From Enterobacter oligotrophicus (lineage in GTDB: Bacteria; Pseudomonadota; Gammaproteobacteria; Enterobacterales; Enterobacteriaceae), in NCBI RefSeq assembly GCF_009176645.1, contig NZ_AP019007.1, positions 3,038,001 through 3,102,000 on the forward strand: a stretch of 64,000 nt of DNA, given 5' to 3'. The notes under the pieces are model-generated. The model searched no databases. It had not been told where the DNA came from and saw only the letters and a list, made by a program, of their open reading frames with translations. The position numbers were made by a program, and so were the translations under genes. Positions 40,370 through 49,273 of the stretch are shown here, in pieces. How positions within the stretch are numbered: the first letter of the stretch is position 1; each line of letters begins with the position of its first letter.

Positions 40370-40593
40370 GACACACCACCATTACCGCCCGTGACCTCGA
40401 GTGCCTTGAGCATATGCGCAATGTCGGCCAGCTCGTCGGCGACCTGATGCAGGTGCAGGACTGCGCGACCATTCGCCGTGATCCGGCGCAGCAGTTACAG
40501 CTTAACTCTGTGATTTACCTCATGACCGCCCAGCTCGACGGCGTGGTTGAACGCTGCAATCAGCGCTGGCTGACCGGGGAGGGCAACGTATGA
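40366..40593 (+). CDS. P4 Kil/Eta-like small protein
   Basis: The 75-residue product ([19 protein letters not shown]...) occupies the position of the P4 kil (eta) gene, in the left operon just before cnr and alpha. P4 Kil stops host division when over-expressed. The ATG at 40366 overlaps the preceding stop codon (ATGA), and the end overlaps the cnr start. Assignment is from position and a weak resemblance. Confidence 0.7.
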   Translation: MRHTTITARDLECLEHMRNVGQLVGDLMQVQDCATIRRDPAQQLQLNSVIYLMTAQLDGVVERCNQRWLTGEGNV

Positions 40594-40910
40594 AAACCGT
40601 ATTATCCCCAGTTCTGCGTGCTGCGCTATATCGCCGGGCAGTCGCCTGTGCGTGGCTGACCCTGTGCGCCCGTCAGCACCGCTACCCGCACCTCACCCTC
40701 GACGCGCTGGAAAGCGCCATTGCCGCCGAGCTGGAGGGCTTCTACCTGCGCCAGCACGGCGAGGAAAAAGGCCGCCAGATTGCCTGTGCACTGCTGGAAG
40801 ATTTAATGGAAGCCGGACCACTCAAGGCCGCGCCGTCGCTGTCCTTTCTCGGGCTGGCCGTGATGGATGAGCTTTGCGCCCGCCATATCACCGTACCGGT
40901 ACTGCATTGA
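40590..40910 (+). CDS. cnr: P4 Cnr-like copy-number regulator (ORF106)
   Basis: Cnr of P4 interacts with alpha and prevents over-replication. The 106-residue product has the P4 length and sequence style ([44 protein letters not shown]). It overlaps kil by 4 bp and is followed after 14 bp by the alpha reading frame, within one translationally coupled operon. With alpha broken, it has no obvious job left. Confidence 0.85.
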   Translation: MKTVLSPVLRAALYRRAVACAWLTLCARQHRYPHLTLDALESAIAAELEGFYLRQHGEEKGRQIACALLEDLMEAGPLKAAPSLSFLGLAVMDELCARHITVPVLH

Positions 40911-40924
40911 GGGAGAAAATAACA

Positions 40925-43258
40925 ATGAAAATGAATGTAACGGAAACCGTAAAACAGGCGTGCGGCCACTGGCCGCGTATCCTCCCGGAGCTGGGTGTTA
41001 AGGTGATTAAAAAACCGGCATCAGTCCTGCCCGGTGTGCGGCGGCTCTGACCGTTTCCGGTTTGACGATAAAGAGGGGCGCGGCATGTGGTTCTGTAACC
41101 AGTGCGGCGCGGGTGACGGCCTTAAACTGGTTGAGAGGGTATTCGATGTATCTGCCTCAGAGGCCGCCCAAAAGGTGAATACTGTCACCGGTAATTTGTC
41201 ACCGGTTGCCCCGGAGGTGATTATGGCCGCAGAGACTGAAACCGATACCGACCGTAAAGCGGCGGCCGGGCTGGCCGCGAAACTGATGGAGAAAACCCGA
41301 CCGGCCACCGGCAACGCTTACCTGACCCGCAAGGGCTTACCCACTCTGGAATGTCTGACGCTCACCGCCCTGCATAAAACCGGCGGCGTGACGTTCCGCG
41401 CCGGTGATGTGGTGGTGCCGCTGCATGACGGTACCAGTGCACTGGTTAACCTTCAGCTTATCAATGCTGACGGTCTCAAACGCACCCTGAAAGGCGGTCA
41501 GGTCAAAGGGGCATGTAATATCATCGAGGGGCAGAAACAGGCCGGAAAACGCCTATAGATAGCGGAAGGCTATGCGACCGCACTCACCGTGCATCACCTG
41601 ACCGGGGAAACCGTCATGGTGGCGCTGTCTTCCGTGAACCTCCTTTCTCTGGCGAGCCTTGCCCGTCAGAAACATCCGGCCTGTCAGATTGTCCTCGCCG
41701 CCGACCGTGACCTGAGCGGCGATGGTCAGAGTAAAGCCGCTGCGGCAGCAGACGCCTGTGGGGCATCGTCGCCCTGCCGCCGGTGTTCGGTGACTGGAAT
41801 GATGCGTTTGTGCAGAAAAGCGAGGAGGCGACGAGGAAAGCCATTTATGACGCCATCCGGCCACCGGCTGAAAGTCCGTTCACCACCATGAGCGAAGCGG
41901 AATTTACCGCCATGAGTACCAGTGAGAAGGCGATGCGGATACATGAGCACTACGGCGAAGCGCTGGCCGTCGATGCGAACGGCCAGCTCCTTTCCCGCTA
42001 TGAGGCGGGTATCTGGAAAATCATACCGCCGTCGGATTTTTCCCGCGACGTGGCCGGGCTGTTTCAGCTTCTCCGCGCCCCGTTCTCATCCGGGAAAATC
42101 GGTTCGGTCGTCGACACCCTGAAACTGATTATTCCGCAGCAGAGCTCACCGGCGCGGCGGCTAATTGGTTTTCGCAACGGCGTGCTCGATACCGGCACCG
42201 GAATATTCAGCCCTCACAGCAAATCGCACTGGCTGCGTACCCTGTGTGACGTGGATTTCACGCCCCCGGTGGAAGGTGAAACACTGGAAACCCATGCCCC
42301 GAATTTCTGGCGCTGGCTCGACCGTGCAGCCGGTTACCGGGAAGAAAAACGCGAGATTATTCTTGCCGCGCTGTTTATGGTGCTGGCCAACCGCTACGAC
42401 TGGCAGCTTTTTCTGGAGGTGACCGGCCCTGGTGGCAACGGGAAGAGCATCCTGGCAGAAATCGCGACCCTGCTCGCCGGAGAAGATAACGCCACGTCAG
42501 CGACCATCGAGACGCTGGAATCCTCGCGTGAACGCGCAGCGCTGATTGGCTTCTCTCTGATACGTCTGCCTGACCAGGAAAAATGGAGTGGTGATGGGGC
42601 CGGGCTTAAGGCCATCACCGGCGGTGATGCGGTGTCGGTCGACCCGAAATACAAGGATGCTTATTCGACGCATATTCCGGCGGTGATACTGGTCGTGAAT
42701 AACAACCCGATGCGCTTTACCGACCGCAGCGGCGGGGTATCACGCCGTCGGGTTATCCTGCACTTCCCGGAACAGATTGCCCCGGAAGAGCGCGACCCGA
42801 AGCTCAAAGACAAAATCGCCCGTGAGCTGGCCGTCATCGTGCGGCAGCTCATGCAGAAGTTCAGCGACCCGATGGCCGCCCGTACTTTGCTCCAGTCGCA
42901 GCAGAACTCCGATGAGGCGCTCAGTATTAAACGCGATGCCGACCCGACCTTTGATTTTTGTGGCTATCTGGAGGCGCTGCCGGAGCCTGACGGGATGTAT
43001 ATGGGGAACGCCAATATTATCCCGCGTCAGCCGCGCCTCTACCTGTACCACGCCTATCTGATTTACATGGAGGCGCACGGCTATAAAAACACGCTCAGTC
43101 TGACCATGTTCGGTAAAGGGCTGTCGGCCATGCTCAAAGAGTACGGGCTGAACTATGACAAACGGCGAACGAATCAGGGTATGCAGACCAATCTGGCACT
43201 CAGGGAGGAAAGCAACGCCGACTGGTTGCCAAAATGCGACGAGCCTACAGCGAAATAA
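40925..43258 (+). pseudogene. P4 alpha primase-helicase, inactivated
   Basis: Alpha of P4 is primase, helicase and origin-binding protein in one chain of about 777 residues. All parts remain: zinc finger CPVCGGSDRF/CNQCGAGDG, primase region ending VLAADRDLSGDG, and SF3 helicase GPGGNGKS. Three lesions break it: a run of six A (41009-41014) where five are needed, so the frame is lost after codon 30; a TAG at 41556-41558 where the P4 sequence has Trp; and a frame change near 41760 in the tract TGTGGGGCATC. The longest intact piece is 41783-43258, the helicase part (491 codons), which could still be translated from an internal start. The satellite is thus probably replication-defective. Confidence 0.93.
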
Positions 43259-43267
43259 TCAACCTCA

Positions 43268-43288
43268 GACCGGCGATGCCGGTCTTTT
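43268..43288 (+). terminator. Terminator after alpha
   Basis: GACCGGC-GAT-GCCGGTC is a 7-bp perfect stem followed by TTTT, 10 bp past the alpha stop codon. Confidence 0.87.
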
Positions 43289-43531
43289 CCTTTCTGGCCA
43301 TCTGCAAGGGTACACATTCCTCTGTTCACCGTATATTTATCCTGTATCACAATGAAAATTTTGATACAAACAAAGGTGAGTAGTGCGAGCAGTTAAAGTC
43401 TGAAAAATATTTATCAGGCTCTAAACTATGCTCAGAGATATATAAATCCGTACTGTGTTCGCGGTATTCTGTTGAAGGTAATTTTACAATATTAGGGACG
43501 GTTAAATCGTCCGCATTCAATGAGGTTGACA

Positions 43532-44266
43532 ATGGCGCAGGATGCTTGGATTGTGCAATTACAGACGCTATTAGCTCATATACCTATCAAGGATGTTATG
43601 GTTAATGCAGTTGGAAGTTTTGTGGGTGGTATAGCTCTCATTTGGCTCGCAATGAGTAAGCACGGCGTTCGTTTTTTAAGGTCAAAGTTAGCAAGACCTA
43701 ATGTTCGAATCGAACTACGTAGAACACCTGAAAATATATTTACAGGGATAGAACTTGGTGCTCCATCTCGCTGGGTTGAGCAGCAACTAGGTGTTCCTAA
43801 CCGAATAGGTGATAAATGGTGGGGATACAGGTTTTCAGACTCACTGGTTTCTCTGACATTCGACTCAAATGATTCTATCAAAATCGTCGCAGTGGCATTG
43901 ATTGACAATGATACAACTTTCGAATTTCCTTCTTGTCACCTTTGCTGCCCTCCACTGGGAAAATTAACCCTAAAAGATCTTATGGAAGAGGAGCACTTAA
44001 CTTTGGAGTACAGGGATTCCTTACGGCACCAAGAACTGGTACTTTCAGGAAGAGAAGGACCGCCAGGTGCATGGAATTATGTTGCCTTTGGAGCATTGTC
44101 GCCTCATGCCCCTGGTCAATTGTTACCCAGTGATTTCGAATGGGATAGGGATAGTGAAACTCTTCTTAGCAACTCACAAGACGTTATAATCAACTGGGCA
44201 GCAGTGTCGACCACCTCATATATTGATGTTTTTCCATGGGACTTAGGTTTAACGCTTCGCCCTTAA
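43532..44266 (+). CDS. Single-pass membrane protein of unknown function (satellite cargo)
   Basis: The 244-residue product has one membrane helix (about residues 24-42, VNAVGSFVGGIALIWLAM) and a soluble C-terminal part of about 200 residues with a WWGYRFSDSLVSLTF stretch. It resembles a family of island proteins I have seen labelled ETEC_3214-like, without known activity. The ATG at 43532 has GAGG 6 nt upstream. It lies in the second cargo slot of the satellite, beyond the alpha terminator, and is AT-richer than the phage genes. A defence role is only an inference from location. Confidence 0.68.
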   Translation: MAQDAWIVQLQTLLAHIPIKDVMVNAVGSFVGGIALIWLAMSKHGVRFLRSKLARPNVRIELRRTPENIFTGIELGAPSRWVEQQLGVPNRIGDKWWGYRFSDSLVSLTFDSNDSIKIVAVALIDNDTTFEFPSCHLCCPPLGKLTLKDLMEEEHLTLEYRDSLRHQELVLSGREGPPGAWNYVAFGALSPHAPGQLLPSDFEWDRDSETLLSNSQDVIINWAAVSTTSYIDVFPWDLGLTLRP

Positions 44267-44463
44267 TAGCACCGATTTGGTGTATCTGCTTATGTTGGTC
44301 AATGGGGCAGATAATTGCGGAGAGTGATTAAACTTCGTGTCCAAATTTAGGACTCATGAGGATGCATGAAAAGAGAGTAAGTCAGTTATTGTGCCTAGGA
44401 GTGTGTGGTTATGCTTTTTAATTTTCTTTATTATTTACTGTTGGAACGAAAAGGAAGTCATTC

Positions 44464-45078
44464 ATGAAGGATAAGGTTTCGAGTAAAGTTCATTTTCTCC
44501 AACTATGGGTTCAAATTTTCTCTCAAATTGTAACTATAGTGGCTGCGATTGCTGTAGGGGTTTGGGGAGTGTACTCTACAATTTATGTAAAAAAAGAAAA
44601 GGAAGTTACAGATTATACTCTTCAAGAGTTAAAGCAGAAAACGACTCAAACGCCACATATTCAGGCAAAGGTTGAACCGGTTGTTAAGAAAGGAACTAAT
44701 GGGTTGGTTTTATTGACTGTTAAGATAACTTTATCAAACCTTGGCACCAAGGAAAGCAGAATTACGCTCGACGATAATTCTTTGGCTTTAATACCTGTAG
44801 ATTTTTCTGCGGGAAAGCCAGTTTTCCAGGAACCGATAAATATTATTTCAAGTCGCTACGCTGGTAATCTTCACAGGGTTCCTCTTCAATTCGTAGATAT
44901 TGGTGCTGGTGAAAACTATGAGCTTACCTATGCATATGGCATGAATACTAAAGGTACTTACCTGATTCATTTTCTGGCTCTTAACGGCACTAAGCCACCT
45001 GAAGGTGATTTGTTAATCGCCCATGGGATTCCATATAAATATTCCGTCGGAGCGGATGAATACGTTATTGTAAAATGA
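44464..45078 (+). CDS. N-terminally anchored membrane protein of unknown function
   Basis: The 204-residue product has one membrane helix near residues 18-42 (IVTIVAAIAVGVWGVYSTIYV) after a short cytoplasmic start, then a basic linker and a beta-rich domain (about 70-200) likely outside the cytoplasm. AAGGAAG lies upstream of the ATG. It shares AT-rich composition with the gene at 43532, and its stop codon overlaps the start of a tiny downstream frame. I recognise no family. Confidence 0.7.
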   Translation: MKDKVSSKVHFLQLWVQIFSQIVTIVAAIAVGVWGVYSTIYVKKEKEVTDYTLQELKQKTTQTPHIQAKVEPVVKKGTNGLVLLTVKITLSNLGTKESRITLDDNSLALIPVDFSAGKPVFQEPINIISSRYAGNLHRVPLQFVDIGAGENYELTYAYGMNTKGTYLIHFLALNGTKPPEGDLLIAHGIPYKYSVGADEYVIVK

Positions 45079-45140
45079 AAAAAATGTTATCGGTAAAATT
45101 TATTATCATTGCAATTCTAATATTTAGTTGTGGCGATTAA
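45075..45140 (+). CDS. Possible 21-residue hydrophobic lipoprotein-like peptide
   Basis: MKKMLSVKFIIIAILIFSCGD starts with ATG overlapping the previous TGA (ATGA). It has two to four basic residues, a hydrophobic run and a Cys three residues from the end, resembling a lipoprotein signal that ends right after the lipid-modified Cys. It may be a real coupled micro-gene or a gene remnant. No homology can be claimed. Confidence 0.35.
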   Translation: MKKMLSVKFIIIAILIFSCGD

Positions 45141-45295
45141 TTTCAATGTGCATTGGTATCCTAATGGTATGAGCCAACCGAAATCCATTCTGATTCTAGA
45201 CCTATGGCTACATCTGCGTTGCTCTGCTCATAATGTGCCCGTATCGGACTGTAATGATGGGTTAGAGATGTTAGGTTTTGGAGCAATAGCAGCAA

Positions 45296-45388
45296 GGTGA
45301 ACAGTAAAGTGTTCACTGTTCACCAACCGTTCACGACGTATGGCAATGAAATTAAAGGCAAAAAACACTTAGTGAACAGTGTGAACAG
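45296..45388. repeat. Iteron cluster B (alpha-protein binding type)
   Basis: GGTGAACAGT at 45296-45305, then TGTTCAC at 45310-45316 and 45318-45324, CGTTCAC at 45329, and two head-to-tail GTGAACAG copies at 45372-45379 and 45381-45388. The same 7-mer core appears in cluster A. By analogy with P4 this is ori or crr. The stretch from 45141 to 45295 shows nothing I can name. Confidence 0.72.
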
Positions 45389-45416
45389 TTTTTCTAAAAA
45401 AAGTTTTTTCTGTTCT

Positions 45417-45445
45417 GGTTCGGATCCGAGCAACGGATCCGAACC
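45417..45445. repeat. Perfect 12-bp inverted repeat next to iteron cluster B
   Basis: GGTTCGGATCCG-AGCAA-CGGATCCGAACC, flanked by T-rich and A-rich sequence, can form a strong hairpin or a bidirectional terminator. It sits in the AT-rich zone between the iterons and the right att site. Confidence 0.75.
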
Positions 45446-45515
45446 GAAAATGATGTTGATGTATTTTTTTCTTTTAAACCAATGTGTTGATGATGAAATG
45501 TTCATAATTATGGAT

Positions 45516-45539
45516 GGGGGCACAAAAGGGGGCATATTA
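45516..45539 (+). repeat. Right copy of the G-rich direct repeat at the satellite end
   Basis: GGGGGCACAAAAGGGGGCAT followed by ATTA matches the repeat at 32682-32705 in 20 of 24 positions, same orientation. It lies about 50 bp inside attR, supporting this as the true end of the element. Confidence 0.65.
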
Positions 45540-45587
45540 GATGGTGATTATAATAAATTCTTTATAATTCATTTTATTGGGTAGCAG

Positions 45588-45604
45588 TTTGAGTCCGGCC
45601 TTCG
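45588..45604 (+). other. attR: partial copy of the leuX 3' end
   Basis: TTTGAGTCCGGCCTTCG repeats the leuX T-arm and acceptor region with one mismatch. The last bases of the tRNA (GCACCA) are not regenerated; instead sequence continues as CCCGGCAATACC, inside an interrupted ardC-like gene. Either the element recombined with a secondary site, or the junction was altered afterwards. Confidence 0.72.
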
Positions 45605-46261
45605 CCCGGCAATACCGGGGCGAGCGTGACCAGTAGCGTGCGTCAGTTCATGCAGCAGCGTGGCGTAATACGCATCGCTGCTTTCAAACTGCTGCGGGTG
45701 CGGCATCATCACCAGGTCAGTCGCGGGTTTGTAATACGCTTTCGACTGGCGGCGATGGCGCAGCGTCACGCCGCTGTTCATCGCAATGGCTTCGGCGGTT
45801 TCCACCGGTTCTGCGGGCCGGGTAAACGGCTCAGACAGCGACTGCGGCAGGCCGTCGCACTGCGACAGATTAAACAGCCGGAACTTGCGGATGATCCCGA
45901 AATGCCGGATCTTTGGCTCGCCGTTTTCATCGAGCAATGGCTGACCAAGAGCGTCGGTTTTCGCCTGCGTGCGCGGCAGGTACAGCACGGCCAGGGAAGA
46001 TTTTTCCCCTTTGCGTACCTGTCCGCCAAGCGCGCTGACCTGATGGAACGTCAGCCAGCGGTCTCTGGCGAAACTCTGCTTATCCGCGCTGTTCCACAGC
46101 AGTGGCACGTTAATGCCGTGATACGGACGACCGGATAACGCATTGATCGGGAACGGCGGTTCGCCGTCGCGCCACGGGCGGATCCACGGCACATTGCCGT
46201 TTTCCAGCTCAGCAATAATCTGGTCGGTGACTTTCTGGTAGATATCGATGCTTCTGTCCAT
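45605..46261 (-). pseudogene. ArdC-like antirestriction/ssDNA-binding protein, 3' end truncated
   Basis: From the ATG at 46261 the frame starts MDRSIDIYQKVTDQIIAELE and continues through the ArdC N-terminal ssDNA-binding domain (NGNVPWIRPW, PYHGINVPLLW) to the zinc-peptidase motif HELTHATGH. There the homology stops at the satellite att junction, and the frame runs a further ~12 unrelated codons to a stop at 45569. The missing C-terminal part includes the rest of the metallopeptidase domain. Plasmid and ICE ArdC proteins protect entering DNA from restriction. The break marks the satellite's boundary with older island DNA. Confidence 0.85.
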
Positions 46262-46325
46262 TGTGCGATCCTCATGGAAGCAGCCAGAGCTGCCTCCATC
46301 CGGAAGCGACTCCGGCGGGGAGAGG

Positions 46326-46616
46326 TTATGCCTGTTCAGCCATCGAGACCTGCACATAGTGGCCGTGATAGTTGAGCGACAGCGGTAATGCGACAGGGAC
46401 TTTCATATCGCCCTGCGGCGGCTGGCAGTAGATCGTAAAGGTGACTTTCTTGCGGGATACCCCTGCGGTGCGCAGGGTCAGCAGTACGGCGAGCAACAGA
46501 TTGCCCAGCCGTTCTTCCACCTGCTGCGGGTCGGCGGGAAATTCCACAGCGGATTGCCAGACATCAGGGGCGATAACCACCGGCATTAACGACGGTTTTT
46601 TATCGAAAAGCGACAT
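46326..46616 (-). CDS. Small conserved island/plasmid protein upstream of ardC
   Basis: The 96-residue product (MSLFDKKPSLMPVVIAPDVW...) is soluble, with no cysteine motif or helix-turn-helix visible. AGGAGA precedes the ATG at 46616. It lies 64 bp upstream of the ardC-like gene on the same strand, so the two likely formed an operon on a conjugative element. I do not know its function. The 333 bp from 46617 to 46949 upstream show no gene or repeat I can support. Confidence 0.65.
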   Translation of the reverse strand: MSLFDKKPSLMPVVIAPDVWQSAVEFPADPQQVEERLGNLLLAVLLTLRTAGVSRKKVTFTIYCQPPQGDMKVPVALPLSLNYHGHYVQVSMAEQA

Positions 46617-46949
46617 GGTGTTTCTCCTGTAAATGAGCAGGGAACACCCTTCGCAGGGCATTTCCCTGCGGGATGGAATGGTACGGGTATCCTGCGCATT
46701 TGCGCCGTTCGCACCTTCCGGATACATGCCGAGCTTACTGCATGGCTGGCGGTAGTGTTTTCTGCGCGGATGATAAAAGGGAGGGGAAAATCATTACCGG
46801 GGCTGAAGAGTTTTGTCGTTCCTGAAATGTGAATGCAGGCAGATTGATGCGCACGCATCGCTCAAAAAACGATCTTTTTCAGGCGGATACTGAAATCAGA
46901 AAAGCATATGACCTTGAACAGTAATCACAATGACTGGAGGGATATGCTA

Positions 46950-47150
46950 ATGAACCGACAAGATATAAATGCATTAAAGAATTTTGATTTTCTGGCGCGC
47001 AGTTTTGCCCGTATGCACGCCCTGGGCCAGCCAGTGGATATCGAGGCCGTGACCGGCAATATGAGTGATGAACAGCAAGCATGGTTCCGGGAGCGATACG
47101 ACCACTACCGAAAGCAGGCTGAGCGGGCGAGAGTGATAGAACTGCGGTGA
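46950..47150 (+). CDS. Small conserved hypothetical protein (66 residues)
   Basis: The frame [19 protein letters not shown]... has GGAGGG 8 nt upstream of the ATG at 46950; in-frame starts at 46908 and 46944 are less well placed. The product is charged and helical, with no motif I recognise. Similar small proteins occur on enterobacterial plasmids and islands. A hairpin at 47161-47180 probably ends its transcript. Confidence 0.6.
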   Translation: MNRQDINALKNFDFLARSFARMHALGQPVDIEAVTGNMSDEQQAWFRERYDHYRKQAERARVIELR

Positions 47151-47160
47151 TGTAACGAAC

Positions 47161-47180
47161 AACGGGCTTAACGGCCCGTT
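47161..47180 (+). terminator. Hairpin terminator candidate
   Basis: AACGGGC-TTAACG-GCCCGTT, a 7-bp perfect stem followed by GCGTATTTTC, lies between the small + strand gene and the convergent HNH pseudogene and could serve both. Confidence 0.55.
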
Positions 47181-47188
47181 GCGTATTT

Positions 47189-48061
47189 TCAGGCTTTGAA
47201 AATCTGTTTACGGTGCCAGCCGACATACTGTTCAGCAGGCCACTGCGTCTTGTCATAAGGGAGGAATAACTGCTGGCCGTCCCGGTGCCAGAACAGATGG
47301 TCGACCACCGGACTGCGACTGACGCCGCCGGAGATGCGGATGGTCATACTCTCATCCAGCCCGAACGCCCCCATATCAAACGCGTCATGGTATAATGTAC
47401 AGAGCGCCAGGCCATTGTTTACCACGCACGGACCACCGTACGCTTTCCAGTGAATATGCGCCGCTTCAATACCAACCAGCGCGCCATCCAACCTGAGATC
47501 GTAACCGCAGAACGCGCACCGTGAGTGGTAAGCGCGAAGAACGATATCCCTGAAACGCGGATCGCGGTTCCTGGAGCGATCGATAAAATCGAATCCCAGT
47601 TGGTTGGCCAGGATCCGCTGAATACTTTCCGGGAAGCGATCGGTGAGGATCTTCTGAGCCAGTTAGTCGATCATCTCTGGATGTGCCAGCAATTGTTGGT
47701 AAGCTGCCTCATCGAAGCCGTCCGCCACCTGGTTATCAATCAGTTCTTTCTTTGTTGGCTGAGTATTGCCCTTACGCGGTTTGCAACCTTCTGCGTGAGC
47801 GATCTCCCAGAATCCGTCTGTTCGCAGTCGCCAGAACGGCATATTGGGGTAATCGGTGCGCCGTTTAGGGCCAAACTCTTTCAGCAGACGAGTAAGCGGT
47901 TCGTGGATCTCCAGGCCGTAGTTAAACAGGCGCGGATGGCCCGCTTTGTACTGCGACAGTACGTACAACAGCAGTAGCGGTTTATGCGGCGCGCATACGT
48001 CACCCTGACGCCAGACAGAGACGTTAGAGATGGCGGATTGCAGCGTTTCTGGAGAGATCAT
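47189..48061 (-). pseudogene. SBD-HNH-type restriction endonuclease split by one stop codon
   Basis: From the ATG at 48061 the first half (132 codons) has the pattern APHKPLLLLYVLSQYKAG and DYPNMPFWRLRTDGFWEI, which I associate with sulfur-binding domains of phosphorothioate-dependent nucleases. A single TAA (47665-47663) follows PEMID, after which the same frame resumes without shift as LAQKILTDRFPESIQRILA and reaches an HNH domain (CAFCGYD, EAAHIHWKAYGG, NGLALCTLYHDAFD). A CAA-to-TAA change would explain it. The gene is probably inactive unless the stop is read through; the SBD assignment is from memory of family patterns. Confidence 0.78.
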
Positions 48062-48215
48062 AAGAATAAACCGGGTAACAGGCTGGTGTTATTGCGATCA
48101 TGCTCGCAAAGTTTGATTGATTCAAGACGAATAACATAACGTTGATTTGCTTCCGGTAAAGCTAATTGTGTTGTGCTAAAGTGCCGATTAACAAGTTCAT
48201 TCAGAAGGGAACATC

Positions 48216-49223
48216 ATGGCTGGCAAGATGTGGATGATTCGTGGCGATGGTGGAAAACTATATGATGATTTTCGTGATAAGCAAGTCGCGGCGATAGGGT
48301 GGTCACCCTTTGCACCACATGTAAAACCGGGGTTATCCAGAGAACAGTTGTTCGATTTATATCAAGAGCTTGAACCTCAAATTAAACCGGGAACTGCACG
48401 TTCTGGTACTTCTCAGATTTGGCGATTTGTGAACGAAATGCAGAAAGGTGACTGGGCCATTACGTATTCTCCCTCTAACCGAACCTACCTGTTAGGGAAG
48501 ATCGTTTCAGATTTTGAATATCACGCAGAGTGGCTTGAAGATGGCATGGGCATTGCCCGCCAGGTGAAATGGAATACGGAAGAAATTGATCGTGATAACT
48601 TGAGTGATGCTACCAGAAATACATTGGGTTCAACACTGACGGTTTTCCGTGTGCCGGATTTTGCTGTGAATGAATTATTGCAGGGGAAAAAACCTGCTCC
48701 TGACGTTACGCCAGAGGTTCTTGGTTCAGTTAACGAGGAAGACGCCGTATCTAACCCCTTACGCGATATGGAAATGATCGCCTTTGAAGGCATCAAAGAT
48801 CGTATCAATCGACTTGATTGGGACGAGATGCAAAATCTGGTGGCAGGTGTTTTACGTAGCATGGGATATAAAACTCAGGTATCACCTGCTGGCGCGGATA
48901 GGGGAAAAGATATTATTGCTTCTCCGGATGGTTTCGGTTTTGAAAACCCACGTATTATTGTTGAAGTGAAGCATCGCCGTGAACAGATGGGTAGCCAGCA
49001 GATCCGCAGCTTTATCGGTGGCCGCCATAAAGACGATCGCGGGTTGTACGTCAGCACCGGAGGATTCAGCAAGGATGCTCGCTATGAAGCCGATCGTTCA
49101 ACGATCCCGCTGACGTTGTGGACACTCGACGATCTGGTGCGGGCGTTGGTTGAAAACTACGAGCAGGTTGATATTGAAACCAAGTTGTTAGTTCCATTGA
49201 AAAGAACCTACTTACCTGCCTAA
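48216..49223 (+). CDS. Mrr-family restriction endonuclease, copy 1
   Basis: The 335-residue product has an N-terminal ~170-residue domain starting KMWMIRGDGGKLYDDFRDK and a C-terminal Mrr_cat nuclease domain: GYKTQVSPAGADRGKDI and RIIVEVKHRR carry the Asp and ExK catalytic residues. Mrr-type enzymes usually cut modified DNA. GAAGGGAACATC precedes the ATG. A second gene of exactly the same length and about 89% identity lies at 59121-60128; nearly all differences fall in the N-terminal half. Confidence 0.88.
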   Translation: MAGKMWMIRGDGGKLYDDFRDKQVAAIGWSPFAPHVKPGLSREQLFDLYQELEPQIKPGTARSGTSQIWRFVNEMQKGDWAITYSPSNRTYLLGKIVSDFEYHAEWLEDGMGIARQVKWNTEEIDRDNLSDATRNTLGSTLTVFRVPDFAVNELLQGKKPAPDVTPEVLGSVNEEDAVSNPLRDMEMIAFEGIKDRINRLDWDEMQNLVAGVLRSMGYKTQVSPAGADRGKDIIASPDGFGFENPRIIVEVKHRREQMGSQQIRSFIGGRHKDDRGLYVSTGGFSKDARYEADRSTIPLTLWTLDDLVRALVENYEQVDIETKLLVPLKRTYLPA

Positions 49224-49273
49224 CGTCGTAAATTTAAAATTATCCTCCGCAAATTGAGATTGACATAGAATTG

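Larger units (their letters stand above)
32545..45604 (+). mobile_element. P4-type satellite prophage integrated in leuX
   Basis: The segment starts at the 3' end of leuX and ends at a partial copy of the tRNA end (45588-45604). Order: integrase, two-gene cargo, cos-like site, psu, ogr/delta, sid, iterons, vis, icd-like, kil, cnr, alpha (broken), cargo, iterons, att. This is the P4 satellite plan. Alpha is a pseudogene and the right att copy is imperfect, so autonomous replication is unlikely. Packaging and helper-interaction genes (psu, sid, ogr/delta, cos) are intact. Confidence 0.9.

Noticed and set aside
41783..43258. Treating the 491-codon alpha piece as an intact shorter helicase gene
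   Set aside because: Upstream zinc-finger and primase coding remains recognisable in the other frames and joins it only through lesions; it is a gene fragment by descent, though it might be expressed.
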